Shown here one piece after another: positions 20,221 to 29,796 of a stretch of 64,000 nt of DNA. The stretch covers positions 1 through 64,000 of the forward strand of contig JAJXYV010000200.1 of NCBI GenBank assembly GCA_021780435.1, read 5' to 3'. This stretch comes from Pseudomonadota bacterium. Its GTDB lineage: Bacteria > Pseudomonadota > Alphaproteobacteria > Rhizobiales > Beijerinckiaceae. Both the position numbers and the translations under genes were made by a program. Each line of letters starts with the position of its first letter. Positions within the stretch are counted from its first letter, which is position 1. The notes beneath the pieces are model-generated. The model did not search any database, had not been told where the DNA came from, and worked only from the letters and a program-made list of their open reading frames with translations.

Positions 20221-21219
20221 CTCTACGACGAAATCACCAGCAAAATCATCACTGAGCTGGAGGCCGGCCGCGTGCCGTGGGTCCAGCCTTGGGGCACGGC
20301 GGCGGCGAAGGCGCCGCTCGCCATGCCGAAAAACGCTGCCACCAGCCGAAATTATTCGGGGATCAATGTGCTGATCCTCTGGGGGTCGGTGATCGAGCAC
20401 GGTTTTCCGGTTCAGGGCTGGGTTACTTTCCGCCAGGCGCTGTCGCTCGGCGGCAATGTCCGCAAGGGCGAGCACGGGACCACCGTCGTCTACGCCGATC
20501 GCTTCATTCCAGATGACGAGAAGAAGCGGGCGCGGGAGACCGGTGAGGAAGCGCAGGCGATCCCGTTCCTGAAGCGCTTCACTGTCTTCAACCTGGCGCA
20601 GTGCGAAGGGCTGCCCGGAGATCTCGCCGTTGACCGTCACTGAACGGCGCAGGGCGGAAAGATCGGTGAAGTAGAGCTGTGGCAAGGGACCTCCAAGCGG
20701 CGCCGAATTTTTTGCCGGGACGGGCTCGAGCCCGCCCCGGCAAAAAATTCACACCGGCATCACACGACGAGTCTGCGTCTTTGAATGTTGGCGATACTAA
20801 CCACCAACCCTGACACTGGTGAGACAGGTGCACAGAGTCTGGATAATGTGCAGGTGCCGCCGCCGCAAGCCTATTTCGAGCCGATCAACTGGCACCGCAC
20901 CGCACTACACGAGCTCGGTCACGCCAGCGGCGCGCCGCATCGGCTGAACCGCGATCTCTCCGGCTCCTTCGGCTCCAAGAAGTATGCGTTCGAAGAGCTG
21001 GTCGCGGAAATGAATGCCGCCTTCTGCTGCGCCTCGCTCGGCATCGTGCCGACCGTGCGCCACGCCGACTATATCGGCTCGTGGCTCGACGTGCTCCGCG
21101 AGGATAACCGCGCCATCGTCCGCGCCGCCTCGCAGGCGAGCAAGGCCGCCGACTTTCTCCTCGGCTTTCTTACGGGCGAAGAGCTCACGTCGCCGGCGGC
21201 TGGGCAACAAGCCGCGTAA
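20221..21219 (+). pseudogene. ardC: ArdC-type antirestriction protein (DUF1738 / metallopeptidase), disrupted
   Basis: DEITSKIITELEAGRVPWVQPWGTAAA...FNLAQCEGLPGDLAV, then FEPINWHRTALHELGHASGAPHRLNRD...YIGSWLDVLREDNRAI after a lesion at ~20640-20850. Confidence 0.85.
20705..20750. repeat. 46-bp near-perfect palindrome
   Basis: GAATTTTTTGCCGGGACGGGCTCGAGCCCGCCCCGGCAAAAAATTC, one mismatched pair. Confidence 0.9.
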
Positions 21220-21247
21220 TGCGGGCCTGCGCGGATCGTCGTGGGGT

Positions 21248-22243
21248 CTACGCGAGAACGAGACCCGTCTTCGCAGAGCAGTAGACCCGTTCGTAGCATT
21301 GCTCGATGACCCGCCTGTTGTACCGCGCCAGCATGTCCCGGTTGTTCCGAGTCATCGTTACATTGATCGTGGCCTGCGGGCGCTGCTTCCACGCATCCAG
21401 CGCGTTGGCCACGAAATCAGGCGACGCCCGTCCCTGAACGAGCGTGGCGGCGTCGGCAAAGATGTAATCGACAAACGCGGTCGAGCAGAGATTGAACGAC
21501 ATCGCCATGTGAACGCCATCGGGAATCGGCTGGCTGAAGCCGCGGTCCGACAGCAGACAGTGGTCGTCGTCATACGCCCATACAAAGGCAGCGGCCTGTG
21601 TCGTCCGGTTTTCCATCAGTCCCTTGATCAGCCCCTCGAACAGGTTCGGCCGATCGCTGCCGGTGTGCATCAGCAGGATGAACAGCAGACGCAGCCATTC
21701 AACGTATGTTTGGTCGGAGATGCCGAGCTGGGCGCAAAGATAGGCTTGATGCGGCTTCCGTCCGGTGACGATCTTACGGTACGTCGCCAAAAGCTCGGGA
21801 TCGGTCGGCTCGTAGGACGCAACGCCCGGGAAGCTGTTCAGTACCTTTTCGATGCAGAAGGGGTTGCGGATGAAATTGAGGAGCTTCGCCGCAAACAGAT
21901 CGATGATCTCGGCCTTTATGTCAGCATCGCGCACCGCGAGCTTTGCCAGGAGACCCCTGGTGTGGGATTCCACATTCACCTCGTACTTGTGAAACAGCTC
22001 CTCCAGATTCACACGGAGCCGGCTACCCCCTGGCACGTCGAAGCTGAACAGATCGAGCATAGAAAGCGTTGCGTCGATCGAATGGCCGCGTGGATTTTCG
22101 AGGGCGATCTCGTACGTCTGTCGATCGACCAGCCGAAACGAATAGATTCTGAATTTCCCGCTTGTGCTGCCGGGATTGAGCGCATTGAGCTTCTGCTCCA
22201 CCCGCGGCAGGAAATGCTGGTTGCGTGTCGCGTTTCCTCGCAT
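21248..22243 (-). CDS. Hypothetical protein, DUF4238-like N-terminus
   Basis: 331-aa ORF; N-terminal NQHFLPRVEQKLNAL. Confidence 0.45.
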   Translation of the reverse strand: MRGNATRNQHFLPRVEQKLNALNPGSTSGKFRIYSFRLVDRQTYEIALENPRGHSIDATLSMLDLFSFDVPGGSRLRVNLEELFHKYEVNVESHTRGLLAKLAVRDADIKAEIIDLFAAKLLNFIRNPFCIEKVLNSFPGVASYEPTDPELLATYRKIVTGRKPHQAYLCAQLGISDQTYVEWLRLLFILLMHTGSDRPNLFEGLIKGLMENRTTQAAAFVWAYDDDHCLLSDRGFSQPIPDGVHMAMSFNLCSTAFVDYIFADAATLVQGRASPDFVANALDAWKQRPQATINVTMTRNNRDMLARYNRRVIEQCYERVYCSAKTGLVLA

Positions 22244-22329
22244 GCGCCGATCCGACCACCTTTCACGACGAGGATAGCATAGGCGAACGTGTCGGCGTGG
22301 CTGGCGCGGCGCCCGCTACGGGAAAGTCC

Positions 22330-22419
22330 GGGAGAGAGAGCAAGAGGGCTGCGCCGGTCTTCGTGACGGGTTGAAAGCCGAGAGAGAGCCTTTCGGCGCC
22401 CGTCGCGGAGACCATCCCG
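22330..22419 (+). promoter_or_regulatory. Structured 5' leader (family A) upstream of parB
   Basis: GACGGG(22365)...CCGAGAG-AGAGC-CTTTCGG...CCCGTC(22404), same 40-nt architecture as the ardC leader with compensatory stem changes. Confidence 0.6.
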
Positions 22420-24534
22420 ATGGCCACTACTGTTCAGAAGATCACCCTGTCGTCGTCGCGCGACATTCCCTTCAACAAGCTTGTTCTCTCCCAATCGAAC
22501 GTCCGGCGCGTGAAGGCCGGCGTTTCGATCGAGGAGCTGGCCGAGGACATCGCCCGGCGCACGCTCCTGCAAAGCCTCAGCGTCCGGCCGGTCCTCGATG
22601 CCGAGGGCGCCGAGACCGGCATGTTCGAAGTTCCAGCCGGCGGGCGGCGCTACCGGGCGCTCCAGCTTCTCGTCAAACAGAAGCGTCTCGCCAAGACCGC
22701 GCTGGTGCCCTGCGTCGTGCGCGATCCCAGCATCGCCATTTCGGCGGAGGAAGATTCGTTGGCCGAAAATGTCCAGCGCGCCGCGCTTCATCCGCTCGAT
22801 CAGTTCCGCGCTTTCCTGGCATTGCGCCAGAAGGGTCAGTCCGAGGAGGACATTGCCGCGGCATTCTTCGTCGGCGTGAACGTGGTGAAGCAGCGTCTGC
22901 GCCTCGCTGCCGTGTCGGAGAAATTGCTCGACATCTATGCCGAAGACGGCGTGTCGCTCGACCAGCTCATGGCGTTCACCGTGACGAACGATCACGCGCG
23001 CCAGGAGCAGGTCTGGGAAACGCTCCAGCGCTCCTACAGTCAGGAGCCCTATCAGATCCGCCGCATGCTGACGGAACGCACGGTGCGCGCGTCCGACAAG
23101 CGCGTCCTGTTCATCGGCCTCGACGCCTATGAGCAGGCGGGCGGCATTGTCATGCGCGACCTCTTCCAGCAGGACGACGGCGGCTGGCTGGAGAATGTCG
23201 GCCTGCTCGACAGCCTGGTCGCCGAGAAGCTGAAGGCCGAAGCGGTGCAAATCGCCGGCGAGGGCTGGAAGTGGATCGAGGTGAATGTCGATTTCCCGTT
23301 CGGTCACACCCATCATTTGCGCGAACTCGACGGCGCGCCGACGGACCTTACCGCCGAGGAACAGGCGACGATCGAGGCGCTGCAAGCGGATTACGCCAAG
23401 CTGGAGGCCGAATACGAAGGCGCAGACGAGTTGCCCGACGAGGTCGATGCACGCCTCGGCGAAATCGAGACCGCGCTCGCCACCTTCGAGAGTCGGCCCG
23501 TCATCTACGATCCCACCGAGATCGCCCGCGCTGGCGTCTTCGTCAGCATTGGCTCGGACGGCGGCCTGTCGGTCGATCGCGGCTATGTCCGGCCGGAGGA
23601 CGAGGCGCCGGCCGCGACTGATACCGACGGCGAACCCGAGTGCGACGGAGACGCCGAAAATGGCGGTGAATTGTCCACGCCCGCCGTCCAGTGTGCCGTC
23701 ATCACGATTGGCGGCCAGCCCGAAGCCGAGGAGGACGAGGACGATACCCTCAAGCCGCTTCCGGACCGACTGATGAGCGAGCTGACGGCCTATCGCACGC
23801 TCGCGCTGCGGGACGCCGTGGCGAACAATCCGCAGGTCGCGATGACGGCTTTGCTGCACAAGCTCTGCCTCGACACCTTCCAGCACGGCACGGCCGGCGG
23901 CTGTCTGGAAGCCTCGGTCCGCCACATCTTCTTCTCGATACAGCCGACGGACCTGAAAGACAGTCCGTCCGCCAAGGCGGTCGCGGAACGGCATGAGGCC
24001 TGGAAACTCGACCTACCGAAAGATGACGCCGCGCTCTGGGACTGGCTCGCAGCTCTTGACGAGACCAGCCGCCACGCGCTCCTCGCGCATTGCGTCTCGT
24101 TCGGCGTCAACGCGCTCTACGAGAAAGGAGACCGCTATGGCGGCCCTGGCGTCTCAGTTCATGGCGTCCAGCACCGTCTCATCCAGGCAGACCGTCTCGT
24201 GTGCGCGGTTGGACTCGACATGGTCGAAGCCGGCTGGCGGCCGACGGTCGACAACTATCTCGGCCGCGTTACCAAACCTCGCATCCTCGAGGCCGTGCGC
24301 GAGGCGAAGGGCGAGCAGTCCGCTCAGCTCATCGACCACCTGAAGAAGGCCGACATGGCGAAGGAGGCCGAACGGCTGCTCGACGGCACAGGATGGCTGC
24401 CCGAACCGCTGCGCACGCTGGATGCCGCGATAGCCGAGTCGACCGGTGGTGATCCCGCCGGAGACGATGACGCGCTGCCGGCCTTTCTCTCCGACGACGA
24501 AGAGGATGAGCCGGCCGTGATCGCGGCCGAGTGA
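22420..24534 (+). CDS. ParB/RepB/Spo0J-domain protein (704 aa)
   Basis: IPFNKLVLSQSNVRRVKAGVSIEELAEDIARRTLLQSLSVRP...FEVPAGGRRYRALQ...LAENVQRAALHPLDQFRAF. Confidence 0.85.
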   Translation: MATTVQKITLSSSRDIPFNKLVLSQSNVRRVKAGVSIEELAEDIARRTLLQSLSVRPVLDAEGAETGMFEVPAGGRRYRALQLLVKQKRLAKTALVPCVVRDPSIAISAEEDSLAENVQRAALHPLDQFRAFLALRQKGQSEEDIAAAFFVGVNVVKQRLRLAAVSEKLLDIYAEDGVSLDQLMAFTVTNDHARQEQVWETLQRSYSQEPYQIRRMLTERTVRASDKRVLFIGLDAYEQAGGIVMRDLFQQDDGGWLENVGLLDSLVAEKLKAEAVQIAGEGWKWIEVNVDFPFGHTHHLRELDGAPTDLTAEEQATIEALQADYAKLEAEYEGADELPDEVDARLGEIETALATFESRPVIYDPTEIARAGVFVSIGSDGGLSVDRGYVRPEDEAPAATDTDGEPECDGDAENGGELSTPAVQCAVITIGGQPEAEEDEDDTLKPLPDRLMSELTAYRTLALRDAVANNPQVAMTALLHKLCLDTFQHGTAGGCLEASVRHIFFSIQPTDLKDSPSAKAVAERHEAWKLDLPKDDAALWDWLAALDETSRHALLAHCVSFGVNALYEKGDRYGGPGVSVHGVQHRLIQADRLVCAVGLDMVEAGWRPTVDNYLGRVTKPRILEAVREAKGEQSAQLIDHLKKADMAKEAERLLDGTGWLPEPLRTLDAAIAESTGGDPAGDDDALPAFLSDDEEDEPAVIAAE

Positions 24535-24585
24535 CAACCAGAAGCGGGGCGGCGTTAGTCGCCCCGCTCGACTCTTTCTCGACAC

Positions 24586-24608
24586 GCCCGGCCATGCGCC
24601 GGGCTTTT
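24586..24608 (+). terminator. Rho-independent-type terminator downstream of parB
   Basis: GCCCGGC-CATGC-GCCGGGC-TTTT; preceded by hairpin GCGGGGCG...CGCCCCGC at 24544-24567. Confidence 0.65.
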
Positions 24609-24626
24609 CCATTTCTGGAGACCATC

Positions 24627-25052
24627 ATGGCTGATTTCTTCACGCACTTCTCGTGCGTGCTCGATGTCGGCACGCCCGACAACGCAGCGCGCGCTCTCGA
24701 GCTCTACCAAGCCTTCATGGAGGACGCTGCTCATGAGGACGTCCCGCCCGACGGTTTCCTCCTTTCGATCGAGCCGGAGCACGGCGCGACCAGACTCTGG
24801 ATTCGCGACAACGTCACCGGTGATCCCCAGCAGGTGATCCTCTTTGTCCAGCGCTGCGCGGAGTCTTTCAGTCTTACCGGTCGCTGGGGCTTCCAATGGG
24901 CGAACTCCTGCTCGCGGCCGCGCGTCAACGCCTTCGGCGGCGGCGCCCATGCGCTCGATCTGGAGACCGGCGAGATGATCGCCTGGATCGACACCAGCGG
25001 CTGGCTGACGCGCACCCTCGCAACTTCGCGCGCCGAGCGACGTCGCCGCTGA
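24627..25052 (+). CDS. Conserved hypothetical protein of conjugative elements
   Basis: ORF MADFFTHFSCVLDVGTPDNAARALELYQAF...; position between parB and the Strawberry-notch gene. Confidence 0.6.
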   Translation: MADFFTHFSCVLDVGTPDNAARALELYQAFMEDAAHEDVPPDGFLLSIEPEHGATRLWIRDNVTGDPQQVILFVQRCAESFSLTGRWGFQWANSCSRPRVNAFGGGAHALDLETGEMIAWIDTSGWLTRTLATSRAERRRR

Positions 25053-25084
25053 GCATCCAATACGGCGCGTGCGGGCGGCGGCGT

Positions 25085-25183
25085 GAAGAGAGCGAGAGGC
25101 CTGCCGGGACAGGTTTGAGCCGGTCGGGTCGAGAGAGAGCGCCCATTGGCTCGGCCCGTTCCTGCTCTCCCGAGGTCCTCTTC
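25085..25183 (+). promoter_or_regulatory. Structured 5' leader (divergent family A)
   Basis: GAGAG-rich; stem CGGGTCGAG (25125) / CTCGGCCCG (25158), outer CAGG/CCTG (25110/25164). Confidence 0.4.
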
Positions 25184-28100
25184 ATGACGAATCCTTCCAG
25201 CTCCGCGGCCGCCCGCTCGGCTGTGCCATCGCTCGCGCCTGCGTCCGCCGCCATCGCTCAGGCCGCGTGGCTTCTTCTTCCCGATCTCGAACGCGGGCGC
25301 CGGATCGACGCCGGCATCTTGCGCGCCGCTATGGAGTCCGCCTTCGGCGCCTCCGATGCGGCTGGCGCCTGGGATTGGAAGACCGCTTATGACGCCTGCG
25401 AGGTGGCGACGGTCCTGCTCCTGCGCAAATACGGCAACGCGCTTTTCCGCAAAGCCGGGTCTCCGGTCGCAGCGCTACCGATGCTGGCGAAGATCGCGAG
25501 CCTTCTCCCCACCCATACGCGGCGCTCCGAGGAGAGCCAGGCGCTCCAACAATTCTCGACGCCCATCCCGCTCGGGGTCGCGGCGTGCGCCGCGGCGGCC
25601 ATCACGCCCGCCGATCGGGTGCTCGAGCCTTCTGCCGGCACCGGGCTGCTCGCCATCCTCGCCGAACTAGCCGGCGGCTCGCTGATTCTGAACGAGCTGG
25701 CCGAGGCCCGCGCGGCGTTGCTCGATCGCCTCTTCCCGGGCATCGCCGTCACCCGCTTCAACGCGGCGCAGATCGACGATCATCTCGACGTCGCCATCGC
25801 GCCGAGCGTGGTTCTGATGAACCCGCCCTTCTCGGCAATGGCGAATGTCGATCGGCGCATGGCGGACGCGGCCCTTCGCCATGTCACCTCTGCCTTGGCG
25901 CGGCTGTGCGAAGGCGGGCGTCTCGTCGCGATCACCGGATCGAGCTTCGCGCCCGGCAATCCAGCTTGGACCGACGCCTTCGCTTGCCTGCAGGAGCGCG
26001 GTCAGCTCGTGTTCTCCGCCGCCATCGACGGCGTCGTCTATGCGAAGCATGGCACTACCATCGACACGCGACTGCTCGTCATCGACAAGCAACCCGCCGT
26101 CGATCCGGGCGTGTTCCCTGACTCTCCGGGTGTCGCGCCGGATGCAGCCACCCTGCTCGCCTGGGTGATCGAGCGCGTTCCACCGCGCTTGCCGATTGAA
26201 GCGTCCATCGCCGTCACCGGTGCGCGCCCGGCCATCCCGCGCACGGTGCGCGCCTCCGCAATGCGTCCGTCCTCCGTTCCGGCGCTCCCTGAACCGGACG
26301 CGGTGGAGCTCGCTTACGAGACCGTCGACTGGACGCCGCCGGAGGGCATGCGCCTCACGGATGCGCTTTATGAAGAATACGGATTGCAGTCGATCCGTAT
26401 TCCCGGTTCTCCGGCGCATCCCACCAAGCTGGTCCAGTCGGCGGCGATGGCCTCGGTCGCGCCACCCAAACCTTCGTACCGGCCGCATCTCCCGGCGAAC
26501 GTCATCACCGAAGGCTCACTGTCAGACGCCCAGCTTGAATCCGTCATCTATGCCGGCGAAGCCCACTCCGGCTTCCTCACCGACTATTGGTCGGTCGACG
26601 CGACCTTCGATGTCGTCACCGCGGCGCGGGACGATACCGAGAATCGCGTTCGCTTTCGTCGCGGGTGGTTTCTCGGCGACGGCACCGGCGCCGGCAAGGG
26701 CCGCCAGGTCGCCGGCATCCTGCTCGACAACTGGCTGAAGAGTCGCCGCCGCGCCGTTTGGATCAGCAAATCCGACAAGCTGATCGAGGACGCCCAGCGC
26801 GACTGGTCAGCGCTCGGCATGGAGCGGCTGCTCGTCACGCCGCTCTCCCGCTTTCGTCAGGGCACGCCGATCCGGCTGGCGCAAGGCATCCTATTTACGA
26901 CCTACGCCACGCTGCGCACCGATGAACGCGGCGAGAAGCTTTCGCGCGTCCGGCAGATCGTCGAATGGTTGGGCTCCGACTTCGACGGAGTGATCATTTT
27001 CGACGAGAGTCACGCCATGCAAAACGCGGTTGGCGGCAAAGGCGAACGCGGCGACCAGGCCGCCTCGCAACAGGGCCGCGCGGGATTGCGACTTCAGCAC
27101 GCCTTGCCGAACGCCCGCGTGGTCTACGTCTCCGCCACCGGCGCCACGACGGTCCATAACCTCGCCTATGCCCAGCGTCTCGGCCTCTGGGGCGGCGAGG
27201 ACTTCCCATTCGCGACTCGCGCCGAGTTCGTGGAAGCGATGGAGGATGGCGGCGTCGCGGCGATGGAGGTGCTGGCGCGCGATCTCAAGGCGCTCGGTCT
27301 CTATGCGGCTCGCTCGCTTTCCTACGAAGGCGTCGAATACGAGCTGGTTGAGCACCAGCTCACGCCTGAGCAGGTCCGCATCTACGACGCCTATGCCGGC
27401 GCGTTCACGATCATTCACAACAACCTCGATGCGGCGATGCGGACCGCCAACATCACCGGCGAGACGGGCACGCTGAATGCGCAGGCCAAGTCCGCCGCCC
27501 GGTCCGCCTTCGAATCCGCCAAGCAGCGCTTCTTCGGGCATCTGCTGACGAGCATGAAAACGCCCTCGCTGATCCGCTCGATCGAGCACGATCTCGAGAC
27601 AGGGCATGCCGCCGTCATCCAGATTGTCTCGACCGGTGAAGCGCTGATGGAACGTAGGCTGGCGGAGATTCCGACGGAAGACTGGAATGACGTCCAGGTC
27701 GACATCACGCCGAGGGAGTACGTTCTCGACTATCTCGCCCATTCCTTCCCGGTGCAGCTCTACGAGCCCTTCACCGATAGCGAGGGTAATCTCTGTTCCC
27801 GGCCTGTCTATCGCGACGGCCAGCCTGTCGAGAGCCGCGAGGCCGTCGCCCGCCGCGACCGCTTGATCGAGAAACTCGCCTCGCACCCGCCGGTCCCCGG
27901 CGCACTCGACCAGATCGTCCAGCGCTTCGGCGCCGACGTGGTGGCCGAAGTGACCGGACGCTCGCGCCGCATCGTCCGCAAGGGCGATCGGCTGATGGTC
28001 GAGAACCGTGCCGGCTCGGCCAACCTCGCGGAGACGGCCGCCTTCATGGATGACGCCAAGCACATCCTCGTTTTCTCGGAAGCGGGCGGCACGGGACGCA

Positions 28101-29497
28101 GCTACCACGCCGAGCTGTCAGCGCGGAATCGGCGCCTGCGCGTCCACTACCTGCTCGAACCCGGCTGGAAGGCCGATGCGGCGATCCAAGGTCTCGGCCG
28201 CACCAACCGCACCAACCAGGCACAACCGCCGCTCTTCCGTCCGATCGCCACCGACGTGAAGGCGGAGAAGCGTTTCTTGAGCACGATCGCGCGCCGCCTC
28301 GACACGCTCGGCGCGATCACCCGCGGCCAGCGCCAGACTGGCGGCCAGGGCTTGTTCCGGCCGGAGGACAATCTCGAAAGCCACTACGGGCGCGACGCGT
28401 TGCGGCAGCTCTACATGCTGCTGGTCCACGGCAAGGTGGACGGCTGCTCGCTTCAGACCTTCGAGGACGCCACCGGCCTGAAGCTGATGGACGCCAACGG
28501 CATCAAGGACGAGTTGCCGCCGATCACCACCTTCCTGAATCGCCTGCTGGCGCTGACCATCGATCTGCAGAACGTGCTGTTCACGGCGTTCGAGCAGTTG
28601 CTGACCGCACGCATCGAAGGCGCTGTCGCGTCCGGGACCTACGATGTCGGGCTGGAGACGCTGCACGCCGAAAGCTTCGCGGTCACTGACCGGCGCGCGA
28701 TCTACACCCATCCCGGCACCGGCGCGGAGACGCGCCTGCTGACCATCATCCAGCGCGAGCGCAATCGTCCTGTGACACTGGACGATGCCCTGGATCGGCT
28801 TTCCGATCCGCGCGCCACGCTGCTGATCAACGAGCGCTCCAGCCGTGCGGCCGTGCAGGTCCCAGCGCCGAGTCTGATGCTCGACGACGGCGAGATCGAG
28901 CGGCGCGTGCGGCTGATCCGGCCGATGGAGCACCATCGCCTCCCCTTGAAGATGATGGCGGAGAGCCATTGGATGGAAGCCGATCGGGAGCGCTTCGCCG
29001 CCGCCTGGCAGGCCGAGCTCGCCGAGGTTCCCGCGTTCACCGACAGCACAATCCACATCGTCGCCGGCCTGCTCCTGCCGATCTGGAAGCGCCTGCCCAA
29101 CGAGTCGACGCGCGTCTATCGGCTTCAGACCGATACAGGCGAACGCATCATCGGCCGAAAGGTCTCGCCCGCCTGGGTGGCGAGCGGGCTCGCAACCGAC
29201 ACACCGGCGCTGACACCGGATGCCGCCTTCGCCGCCCTCATGGACGGGCGGACGGTCCTCGACCTTGCCGAAGGCCTGCAGCTCCGCCGCGTCCGCGTCA
29301 TGGGTGCGAACCGCATCGAGCTTACCGGATTCAACGACACGATGCGCGATCGGCTGAAGGCCTTTGGCCTCTTCCATGAGATCATCTCCTGGAAGCTGCG
29401 CATGTTCGTGCCGACCGACGCGAGCGGCATCGAGGCTCTGACGAAGGTGCTCGATCGCTATACGGTCGAACGCATCGGCGAGCGCGAGGCCGCGTGA
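25184..29497 (+). CDS. Strawberry-notch-type helicase with N-terminal methyltransferase-like domain (1437 aa)
   Basis: VLMNPPFSAMANVD (NPPF methylase motif), GDGTGAGKGRQVAGILLDNW, VIIFDESHAMQNA, VYVSATGATTVHNLAYAQRLGLWG. Confidence 0.85.
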   Translation: MTNPSSSAAARSAVPSLAPASAAIAQAAWLLLPDLERGRRIDAGILRAAMESAFGASDAAGAWDWKTAYDACEVATVLLLRKYGNALFRKAGSPVAALPMLAKIASLLPTHTRRSEESQALQQFSTPIPLGVAACAAAAITPADRVLEPSAGTGLLAILAELAGGSLILNELAEARAALLDRLFPGIAVTRFNAAQIDDHLDVAIAPSVVLMNPPFSAMANVDRRMADAALRHVTSALARLCEGGRLVAITGSSFAPGNPAWTDAFACLQERGQLVFSAAIDGVVYAKHGTTIDTRLLVIDKQPAVDPGVFPDSPGVAPDAATLLAWVIERVPPRLPIEASIAVTGARPAIPRTVRASAMRPSSVPALPEPDAVELAYETVDWTPPEGMRLTDALYEEYGLQSIRIPGSPAHPTKLVQSAAMASVAPPKPSYRPHLPANVITEGSLSDAQLESVIYAGEAHSGFLTDYWSVDATFDVVTAARDDTENRVRFRRGWFLGDGTGAGKGRQVAGILLDNWLKSRRRAVWISKSDKLIEDAQRDWSALGMERLLVTPLSRFRQGTPIRLAQGILFTTYATLRTDERGEKLSRVRQIVEWLGSDFDGVIIFDESHAMQNAVGGKGERGDQAASQQGRAGLRLQHALPNARVVYVSATGATTVHNLAYAQRLGLWGGEDFPFATRAEFVEAMEDGGVAAMEVLARDLKALGLYAARSLSYEGVEYELVEHQLTPEQVRIYDAYAGAFTIIHNNLDAAMRTANITGETGTLNAQAKSAARSAFESAKQRFFGHLLTSMKTPSLIRSIEHDLETGHAAVIQIVSTGEALMERRLAEIPTEDWNDVQVDITPREYVLDYLAHSFPVQLYEPFTDSEGNLCSRPVYRDGQPVESREAVARRDRLIEKLASHPPVPGALDQIVQRFGADVVAEVTGRSRRIVRKGDRLMVENRAGSANLAETAAFMDDAKHILVFSEAGGTGRSYHAELSARNRRLRVHYLLEPGWKADAAIQGLGRTNRTNQAQPPLFRPIATDVKAEKRFLSTIARRLDTLGAITRGQRQTGGQGLFRPEDNLESHYGRDALRQLYMLLVHGKVDGCSLQTFEDATGLKLMDANGIKDELPPITTFLNRLLALTIDLQNVLFTAFEQLLTARIEGAVASGTYDVGLETLHAESFAVTDRRAIYTHPGTGAETRLLTIIQRERNRPVTLDDALDRLSDPRATLLINERSSRAAVQVPAPSLMLDDGEIERRVRLIRPMEHHRLPLKMMAESHWMEADRERFAAAWQAELAEVPAFTDSTIHIVAGLLLPIWKRLPNESTRVYRLQTDTGERIIGRKVSPAWVASGLATDTPALTPDAAFAALMDGRTVLDLAEGLQLRRVRVMGANRIELTGFNDTMRDRLKAFGLFHEIISWKLRMFVPTDASGIEALTKVLDRYTVERIGEREAA

Positions 29498-29796
29498 TGC
29501 CGCGCGACGCTTCCGTACTGGCGCACCGTCTCGCGCACGAGGCCGAGGCGGTATGCCGCCACTATCTCTCCAATGGCCGGCGCGAGGGCCGCTATTGGCT
29601 GGTCGGCGACGCGCGCAACACGCCGGGCCGTTCCATGTTCGTCCGGCTGAAAGAGTCACCCAAGGGACCAGCCGGCAAATGGACCGATTATGTTGCGCCG
29701 CGAGTTATGTTGCGGCCCCGCGCCGGGCGGCCGTTTTGCGAGGGATCGGCGGCTTCTGCGCAACATAATCTCATCACGTCGGGGAGGGTCGCGTGA
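29494..29796 (+). pseudogene. Toprim-domain protein copy 1, 5' part, truncated by the RIT-containing element
   Basis: MPRDASVLAHRLAHEAEAVCRHYLSNGRREGRYWLVGDARNTPGRSMFVRLKESPKGPAGKWTD then IR-encoded tail; 3' part resumes at ~35279. Confidence 0.8.

Noticed and set aside
22009-23994. 661-aa minus-strand ORF opposite parB
   Set aside because: Antisense shadow of a strong coding frame; no domain recognised.
26891-29659. 405- and 513-aa minus-strand ORFs opposite the Strawberry-notch gene
   Set aside because: Antisense to a well-supported gene; composition typical of GC-rich antisense ORFs.
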